Source of the DNA: Cylicocyclus nassatus
Taxonomy: Eukaryota; Nematoda; Chromadorea; Rhabditida; Strongylidae
Assembly: GCA_958299035.1 (NCBI GenBank)
Contig: CATQJL010000001.1
Span: 55,168,333 to 55,232,332, forward strand
Direction: 5' to 3'
DNA: 64,000 nucleotides
Below are positions 57,568 through 64,000 of this stretch, one piece after another (the first letter of the stretch is position 1; the number at the start of each line of letters is the position of its first letter). The position numbers were made by a program, and so were the translations under genes. The notes under the pieces are model-generated. The model was not told where the DNA came from. It saw only the letters and a list, made by a program, of their open reading frames with translations, and made no database searches.

Positions 57568-57874
57568 CATACATACATACATTGTTTCTTTCCTTCATTC
57601 CTCTTTGTTGAGAAATTGAAATGTAGATCGATATAAAGACAAGAGCTGGTAACAGTGCGTTTTTGTAGCAGATTACATTGAATAAAGTATTGAGATTGTT
57701 TATAGTTTGATGGAGAGTAGTCGTCGTGAGCGTTGTGAATCTTTATGTGTGAAGTTGCTTCTTATTCACCATATTTTGTCTGAAGACAACGCCCCACATT
57801 GTGAATTTGAGCCAAACGGGAGTTTTTTCTTAGAAGGATTATTAGAAGATTTCTTAGCATTTTCTAGCGTAGCA
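57568..57874. other. 3' flank of the minus-strand gene
   Basis: About 300 bp between the palindromic MITE and the stop codon at 57875. It should hold the 3' UTR of the minus-strand gene. No clear AATAAA on the minus strand was identified. Confidence 0.35.
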
Positions 57875-58730
57875 CTACTTATCACCCTCCGTCGATATTT
57901 CGGAGCTCGCAAAAACATCTTTCCTTGAGCGAAGCGCCGACGACTGCCGTAAAAAAAATGGTGAAACGTGTCTGAGAGAAACGTACGAATGCCAAGAGCA
58001 GCGTCAGAAAAATGGTTTGGAGACTTGCATACCGTGCCGAACTTCGGTGCAGAGAATAGACTAGTGTTTGACTGCACTGAATATGCAGAAAAGCCATGCC
58101 TTAGAGACATGTGCAAGCAAAATGGGGGTTTTGGGATTTCGGTGCCTTGCGAAAGTGACCCACCTCAGACACAGCATCGCGCAAGCATGAGGTTATAACA
58201 TTCAAAAAGCAAGAAAAACGATTGGGAAGTGGGGAAACTTACGCCTTGGAGCGGGGTCCTCCGACCCGTTTAAATTTCTGCTATGCGGCAGAGTACGCAT
58301 GCCGCCACAGTCAAAATCTTAGGGTCTGCAGCGACTCTGCGTCTCTGCCTTCGCGGGAACCATCGAATTTCAAATTGCAAGGCTTTGAAAGACGCATGTT
58401 CTCGCCGTTTTCGCTCCTTCTAATGTGGATAATCGGATTCAGCATGACCCCGTTAAGTGGATTTTCTAAAAATCAAGTTTTTGCCCGGACACTGCCTTCA
58501 ACAGAACAAATAAAATACACGACTTCAAAGATGCCGTCATTTTTTTCTTGAAATTTCGGTGGCAAAAAACAAGACATTCTTCTTACGAATAAGGAGATAT
58601 TCACGAGAGAACAACTCACCACCGCCAAATGGGGAGTTTCTTCCAGTCGCTTCGGCCAGCCATTTATCAGCCTGACCATACATTTACATCAAATCGTCCA
58701 GGTCGTGATGGCTGAAGTCGGGACCTTTAG
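57875..58730 (-). CDS. 3' exons of an unidentified gene, with one in-frame TAA
   Basis: Three minus-strand pieces join in phase. Exon A 58730-58620 (acceptor TTTGCAG, donor GGTG/GTGAGT) reads KGPDFSHHDLDDLM, then TAA (58686-58684), then MYGQADKWLAEATGRNSPF. Exon B 58076-58033 (after TATTCAG, donor ACG/GTATGC) reads QSNTSLFSAPKFGT. Exon C 57943-57875 (after CGGCAG) reads SSALRSRKDVFASSEISTEG and ends DK-stop. The product is Ser-, Gly- and Pro-rich, like a disordered C-terminal tail. The TAA may be a true mutation, a sequencing error, or avoided by starting at ATG 58683. The ADKWL stretch faintly recalls Numb-family tails, which is too short to rely on. Upstream exons were not found. Confidence 0.5.
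58250..58350. other. GC-rich hairpin-forming block inside an intron
   Basis: It lies in the 543-bp intron between exons A and B of the minus-strand gene. Stems visible: GGGTC/GACCC around CTCC, and GCGGCA/TGCCGC around GAGTACGCA. It could be a structured intronic RNA or a degenerate insertion. Confidence 0.3.
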
Positions 58731-59257
58731 CTGCAAACCGCCCACTTTGCGGATACAGGAGTGAAACAAATGCGTAGCATCACGTTCTTGTAAAAGGCGT
58801 AATATACTATGTCCCATTCTTAATCAAGCCAAAATTGGCATGGCGGGAATAGCGTCGCTAACGTTTTGCGCCACGCCTACGGCCTGTCTGTCTGCTCTCT
58901 TGAGCGTTCGTTGTCTCCGACAGTGCGCATATGCAGCGCAAACCCCTAGCGGTGCGAGCGCGCAAATCTAGCCAACAGTTCGGCTCTCGATTGGGTCAGC
59001 CTGTACTTCCTTAAAGCCAGATCTATTTCAAAAGACGAGCCCCCGAGGGTAGACCAAATTGCGAATTCTGAGATTTTCAATTACTAGACCACCCATGTGG
59101 AATAGTCATTTTCAAACATGATTAACTTCGTTTCGAAGGTGAGTTAACTAACTCTTGCATTTCGCACAAAGTCTAATCCTTCTTTACCCAGAGAAATCCC
59201 ACCTCTAACCGCCAGTTATGGAACTGAGAACAATCCGAATTTTTGTTTTCGTTTCTA
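58731..59257. other. Upstream region of the minus-strand gene, no exon found
   Basis: GC-richer around 58850-58990 with no recognised reading frame. Earlier exons of the minus-strand gene should lie here or beyond, but none could be identified. Confidence 0.35.
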
Positions 59258-60251
59258 TTAGGTTGTCCGGAAATTTAATGCAGGTTTTGAATTCCAACCG
59301 CAATAAGTCATACACTTCTCATTTCTAAGTAGGTTGCAAGACACCATTTGATAGAACAAAGCAAGCTCTACAAGATAGCTATCTTGCTTTAGCAACAGCT
59401 CTGATCCACCACGAGTTTCGAGCCAAAAACAAAAAGGATTCAACTGTTTGAAAAATTGAGAGAAATCGTAACTCACTTCATAAAATTCCTTCAAAGATTC
59501 TAACTTGCTCTCGTAGGCACAATCCACATAGGGCATCTATATACGCCGTTGCCGTTTTTTTTCTCTGTTAGAAATCAAGAAAACGGAAATTATTGTGCAT
59601 TTGCCAAAGTGGTGCCGTGCCGTTCCCACATAAGTAGTTGTATACTACAAACCTGTGTAGTATAAACGTAAATTTCCAGCCCCTTACAAGCTTTAGTTCT
59701 CGAGAAATATCGAATACAGTTTTCCCTAATCATGTGGTCCAAGCTAAAATTCAATCTCGAGAACTAAAGCTTGTAGGGAGCTGGAAATTTACGTTTGTAC
59801 TACACAGGTTTGTAGTATACAACTACTTATGTGGGAACGGCACGGCACCACTTTGGCAAATGCAGGAAAATTTCTGTTTTCTTGATTTCTAACAAAGAAA
59901 AAAAGACGGCAACGGCGTATATAGATGCCCTATGTGGATTGTGTCTACGAGAGCAAGTTAGAATTTTTGTAGGATTTTAGGAACTAAGTTACGATTTTTC
60001 TCAATTTTTAGGGCAGTTGAATATTTTTAGTTTTTGGCTCGAAACTCGTGGTGGATCAGAGCTGTTACTGAGGTAAGATAGCCATCTTGCGAAACTCGTG
60101 GTGGATCAGAGCTGTTACTGAGGTAAGATAGCCATCTTGTAGAGCTTGCTTTGTTCTATCAAATTGTGTCTTGCAACCTACTTAGAAATGAGAAGTGTAT
60201 GACTTATTGCTGTTGGAATTCAAAACCTGCATTAATTTCCGGACAACCTAA
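59258..60251. mobile_element. Palindromic mariner-type MITE, 994 bp
   Basis: Starts TTAGGTTGTCCGGAAATT after TA (59256-59257) and ends with the reverse complement before TA (60252-60253). The arms mirror each other around 59720. The right arm carries a 50-bp tandem duplication (60041-60090 and 60091-60139) absent from the left arm. The left-arm minus frame resembles the 63002-63493 open frame. Confidence 0.88.
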
Positions 60252-60344
60252 TAGTAGTTGTGCTTTCAGCAATTGATTACACAGACAAAAGAAGACGAAT
60301 TAGAGTAAGATTATTCCTGAGAAGAGTTCAAAGTTCAGCCTGCC

Positions 60345-60671
60345 CAGTGGCGTACCGAGGGGGGCGCAGGGGGGAGGGGGGGCACCCCCCCCCCCGGGAA
60401 TGGGTCGCGAAATTTTTGGAAGTTACTTATATGGGTTATAAAAATGTGCAAGTGACTTGTTTCTTTTTGTAAATAATTAAAATAATTTTTAAAAATTTTC
60501 AAAAATTCTAAATAGCCTTGTAAATAATTTTTTTCGGGGGTGTCGGGGACCCGCAAAAGTCTTGAGAAGCACCCCAAAAGATTTTTCGGAGTGCTGGAAC
60601 GCCACGCACCTTCTTTAAAAAAAATTTTTGTCGCCCCCCCCCCCCCGAGCCGAAATCCTGGGTACGCCACT
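60345..60671. mobile_element. hAT-like MITE with 8-bp target duplication
   Basis: Begins CAGTGGCGTACC and ends GGTACGCCACT. AGCCTGCC flanks it on both sides (60337-60344 and 60672-60679). Long G and C runs lie just inside each end (C11-13 tracts), which would stack in the folded form. No coding capacity. Confidence 0.8.
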
Positions 60672-60899
60672 AGCCTGCCGAATTATATATACGTTATTTG
60701 CTTGGTGTTTGTGAAGGTAAGCTACTGGGGTGGCTGCCATACCTTTTTTGAGGTTGTGCCATACCTCACTAACTTAGCTTGGAAGAATTCACACGTGTAT
60801 TTTTTATATCGTTAAACGTAAACCTTCTCCCAGTAGAGTTCCGTGATCGTTACTCCCAGAAGAAGAAATGGTCGTTTTTTGATTGTACGTTTATGGGAT

Positions 60900-61832
60900 A
60901 CTAGCTGGCTTACCCGGCTCCGCCGTATCCGGACCAAACTTGGCACACATACACTTCGGGCCCCGGCGGGTGTCACAGTCCACTTTTCGTTATCGATCGA
61001 TGTCGATTTTAACGATTTTTATCGATTTTTTTTTAGGGTTCACCTACAGGGCTAGGAGTTGGCACAGGGGGGAAGTGAACATGGGGATTCCGAATACAAT
61101 ATTAGTTTTCAGAATTATCGATTACTTTTATTGGTTTTATCGATTTTTTGTAAATTTTGACATGCGAGGCTGGGATTTTGCACAGGGGGTAATCGAGCAT
61201 GCTGATTACGAACACAATATTAGTTTTCAGGATCGTATTACTTTTATCGATTTTATCGATTTTTTTGTAAAGTTTGACCTGCGGGGCTGGGAGTTTGCAC
61301 AGGGGGTAATCGAGCATGCAGATTACGAATACAATATTAGTTTTCAAGATCGTCCATTACTTTTATCGATTTTATCGATTTTTTGAAAATTTGAGCTAGG
61401 GGGCTGGAATTTGGCACAGGGGTGTAATCGAGCATGCTGATCACCCCCCTTGGGAGTGATCAGCATGCTCGATTACCCCCCTGTGCCAACTCCCAGCCTC
61501 CTAGCTCAAACTTTGCAAAAAAATCGATAAAATCAATAAAAGTAATCGATAATCGCGAAAACCAATATTGTATTCGGAATCCCCATGCTCGGTTACCCCC
61601 CTGTACCAACTCCCAGCCCCGTAGGTGAACTCAGCAAAAAAATCGATAAAAATCGATAAAATCGATATCGATCGATGACGAAAAGTGGACTGTGACACCC
61701 GCCGGGGCCCGAAGCGTATGTGTGCCAAGTTTGGTCCGGATCGGTTCAGAAATGGAATTTTCTATTCGGAACATACGTACAGACATACATACATACAGAC
61801 AGACAAACAGACATTCAGCTTTATATATAAGA
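60900..61832. mobile_element. Fold-back family copy, longest, 933 bp
   Basis: Starts ACTAGCTGGCTTACCCGG and ends CATTCAGCTTTATATATAAGA. Inside, several 115-120-bp units run in one direction to an axis near 61448 (GATCACCCCCC/GGGAGTGATC), then inverted units return. Units share GAGCATGCTGATTACG and TTTATCGATTTTATCGATTTTT. The left arm lacks part of the GTTCCGAATAG block, apparently a deletion. Open frames are repeat translations. Confidence 0.85.
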
Positions 61833-62252
61833 TGGGGTCACCTGTAAAATGCTAGATCTGCACTGATCGCCAAGAAAGGAGATTAAGATATATTAGGTTA
61901 AGGCATAATTGCTGCACCAAAATAGGTACAGACCGCAACAATCCGGAATAATCCTATATCCTTATTAGGACTCGATAAATCACTAGATAGGGCAAACATA
62001 CCTTCGATAGTCTAGAGAGAGAGCGTCAAAAGTGAAGGGTGTTTAAACACCTGACGTCATAAATAGTGAAGGTTGTTTAAAGATGGTCAGAGAAGAGAAA
62101 ATGACGTAAAACAGATATAAAAAGCAAAAGAAACTGCTGAAAACCGGATAAAAACGTTGCAATGAGGCTTGAAATCTTCCAATTGGCGGTTTTTCAACGT
62201 GCAAGTTTTCGTTCCAGGACCAGCAATTCGCAACACGGGGTTTTGATTTTTG
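61833..62252. other. Short non-coding gap
   Basis: No gene or long repeat recognised between the fold-back element and the plus-strand open frame at 62253. Confidence 0.4.
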
Positions 62253-62516
62253 ATGCGTCCTTTAAATTTTTACCCCCGCATTGACATTGTTTCATGGGAC
62301 GTTGTCTGGATTATTGTGTTTATTGTTCTGAGCAACAATCGCCCAAACTGGAAAAAAATCGCTGCGAAAGCACAGAAACAGAGCAAGGTAAAGAAAAACG
62401 CACTTTTTATAAATTTTTGCAAAAAACTCCACAATAATCGAAGAGATAACAGCTGGGTGGTTGTCTGCATTATAAACAGAAGCAAGGTCTATAGAATGCA
62501 TGAAAAAACCGCGTGA
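62253..62516 (+). CDS. Unidentified open frame with hydrophobic segment
   Basis: 87 codons from ATG: a short polar start, a hydrophobic stretch (DVVWIIVFIVLS, about residues 17-28), then a lysine-rich part. An AAG/GTAAAG step at about 62388 could be a donor, making the first 45 codons an exon. No domain or splice partner recognised. The opposite strand is also open. Confidence 0.25.
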   Translation: MRPLNFYPRIDIVSWDVVWIIVFIVLSNNRPNWKKIAAKAQKQSKVKKNALFINFCKKLHNNRRDNSWVVVCIINRSKVYRMHEKTA

Positions 62517-62697
62517 AAATAGCTGAACTAGGAGAAAAACAAGAGATTTTCGAAAACAAGCTTTTTGCCGGATTTCTCGATCAAATCAAAAAATGTGGTT
62601 CTGGGACGTTGTCATCGTGAAAATAGAGATCAAGAGCTTCAAAATGATACATAGCTTGCTAAAGTTGGGTTCGAAACAGCGAAGAAAACGGTACCAG

Positions 62698-62802
62698 AGC
62701 CAAATGCCCCGCGCCCCGCGTTTGGGGTAGCGAGGTAGCACGCAGCGCGCGGAGACGCAGACGAGCAGCGGAGACAGACCAGAGCCGGCGGGGCATTTGG
62801 CT
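62698..62802. repeat. GC-rich 105-bp hairpin
   Basis: AGCCAAATGCCCCGC (62698-62712) and GCGGGGCATTTGGCT (62788-62802) pair perfectly over 15 bp. The enclosed 75 bp is about three-quarters G+C in an AT-rich setting. Confidence 0.75.
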
Positions 62803-63001
62803 GGTAGTAGATCTCCACGAGGTCTCAACGAAACCCTGCAACATTATATATCATTCTGCTCGTCATGACACGACGAGGAGAACTGACAACGTCCCAAGCT
62901 CTGAAAATCATTCATCAGCGCGATAGACTAGCGTTTTCGTGCGCTACTCTGCGCAAGATTTAAGCGCAGTTTCTCGCTCTTATTTGACTCCAATAGCTTT
63001 C

Positions 63002-63493
63002 CTAAACTTCTGAAACTCGATTTTGTTCAAATGAGAGGTTAAATGGGAAGTTTTGTCCTGAATTCTGGCAAAAATTCCACAGAAATCTTCTTTTTAGGGT
63101 AAGAAGGCCATGAAAACGCAAATTCTCGGTTTCGCTAAGATAAGCTAAAGGTATTATTTCCTGTATTTGCTTCATTAACATCCGTTCCGATATAGTCAGG
63201 ATAATAACATCCGGGGCGAAGCTCCGGATGACTTCTGTTTTTTTTAGGTTAAAGTTGTGTCTCCGCATAGCCCTCAAAATGAAGGTTATCAGAGTACGTG
63301 GCTCTATGTATCGAGGGTATGAGGGCAAACCTAGCTCGACAAGATCGTGCTTAAAGTTTTGCAGCAGCTTTGATCCAAGCGAAGATTGAAGCCAATAACG
63401 AAAAAGATCCAAGCGCCTCAAAAAACAAAGAAAAAATTGGAATTGCGTACAGAAAAATCCTTCAAAATTACTAACTTGCTCATGCATTGTCAT
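63002..63493 (-). CDS. 163-codon open frame, probable transposon-derived
   Basis: Longest uninterrupted frame in its neighbourhood. Its first 80 residues resemble the minus-strand frame inside the mariner-type palindrome at 59258-60251: FxxxFFxxLxxFxxWLxxxxGSxLLxxxxxxLVELxL is shared in order. This suggests both derive from one old repeat family rather than from a host gene. No transposase motif (DDD/DDE) is visible. It includes a CATCCGG...CCGGATG hairpin at about 63209-63231. Confidence 0.3.
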   Translation of the reverse strand: MTMHEQVSNFEGFFCTQFQFFLCFLRRLDLFRYWLQSSLGSKLLQNFKHDLVELGLPSYPRYIEPRTLITFILRAMRRHNFNLKKTEVIRSFAPDVIILTISERMLMKQIQEIIPLAYLSETENLRFHGLLTLKRRFLWNFCQNSGQNFPFNLSFEQNRVSEV

Positions 63494-63504
63494 CCTTATA
63501 AGAC

Positions 63505-63869
63505 ACTAGCTGGCATACCCGGCTCTGCCGTATGTTCCGAATAGAAAATTCCATTTCTTAACCGATCCGAACCAAACTTGGCACACATACACTTCCCCCA
63601 CGGGGGTGATCAGCATGCTCAATTACACCCCCTGTGCCAAATCCCAGCCCCGTAGCTCAAGCTTTGCAAAAAATCGATAAAATCGATATCGATTGATGAC
63701 GAAAAGTAGCGTATGACACGCGCCGGGGCCCGAAGTGTATGTGTGCCAAGTTTGGTCCGGATCGGTTCAGAAATGGAATTTTCTATTCGGAACATACGTA
63801 CACACAGACAGACATACAGACAGACAGACAGACATACATACAAACAGACATTCAGCTTTATATATAAGA
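63505..63869. mobile_element. Fold-back family copy, short form, 365 bp
   Basis: Starts ACTAGCTGGCATACCCGG and ends CATTCAGCTTTATATATAAGA after a GACA repeat. The left arm is shortened to the terminal blocks, and the axis half CCCCACGGGGGTGATCAGC joins directly to it, so it looks like an internally deleted copy. Confidence 0.85.
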
Positions 63870-64000
63870 TCTCTCTATGCAGTTACTGTATTTTTCTCTC
63901 AGCTAGAAATTGAGATAACAAAGTTTTCATGTTTTTTCCAAAATAATGCTGTTCTAGCACCGACAATTGTGTACTGGTTTACGAGAAAAATCGAATTTTA

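Noticed and set aside
1..64000. rRNA genes, spliced-leader RNA genes, bacterial operons
   Set aside because: I looked for conserved rRNA blocks, the SL1-type leader and ribosome-binding-site-led gene strings and saw none.

Overview
This window is eukaryotic and most likely comes from a nematode, probably a rhabditid or strongylid. The evidence is short introns of about 50-100 bp with GT...TTTCAG borders, a TWK-type two-pore potassium channel gene, Bel/Pao LTR retrotransposons, an RTE-type LINE, many palindromic mariner/Tc1-like MITEs, and G/C homopolymer tracts. No bacterial gene, CRISPR array, rRNA or convincing functional tRNA was seen. The species is not identified.

Host genes are sparse. 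(1) A TWK/K2P potassium channel lies on the minus strand from about 14978 down to 7051. Nine exons join in phase, with both selectivity filters (GYGD and GFGD) and four membrane segments. Two more exon-like pieces lie at 6800-6096. (2) A small plus-strand gene or pseudogene at 12502-13018 lies inside intron 1 of the channel. (3) A small plus-strand gene at 21176-23189 has its last exon split by a 1.4 kb inverted-repeat element; taking out the element and one target duplication leaves the frame open. (4) A minus-strand 3' gene end at 58730-57875 has three exons that join in phase, with one in-frame TAA. A few other open frames are listed with low confidence.

The rest is layered transposons. 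Region 29.2-41.8 kb is a heavily decayed plus-strand Bel/Pao element with a 5' LTR, a tRNA-Gly primer site, recognisable protease, RT, RNase H and integrase, and a broken 3' LTR. At least five other elements interrupt it, some nested inside each other. Region 44.2 to beyond 53.1 kb is a second Bel/Pao element on the minus strand. Its gag is split by an RTE LINE (48866-52219) carrying an 11-bp target duplication, a short-repeat tail and a 5' inversion. Its pol is split by a 1.56 kb element full of CG-rich palindromic satellite. Between and beyond these lie palindromic mariner-type MITEs with TA duplications (the largest at 55906-57565), hAT-type MITEs with 8-bp duplications, a five-copy family with a GGCAGCGGCTCGG terminal repeat, a fold-back family with asymmetric ends and 119-bp internal repeats, and an element at 53.5-55.8 kb edged by TTCGAATATTCGA satellite.

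No new enzymatic or defence system is visible. The most informative observations are the nested insertions, several of which show clean empty sites, the twin-priming-like LINE, the insertion-disrupted host exon, and the number of long near-perfect hairpins that could form dsRNA.
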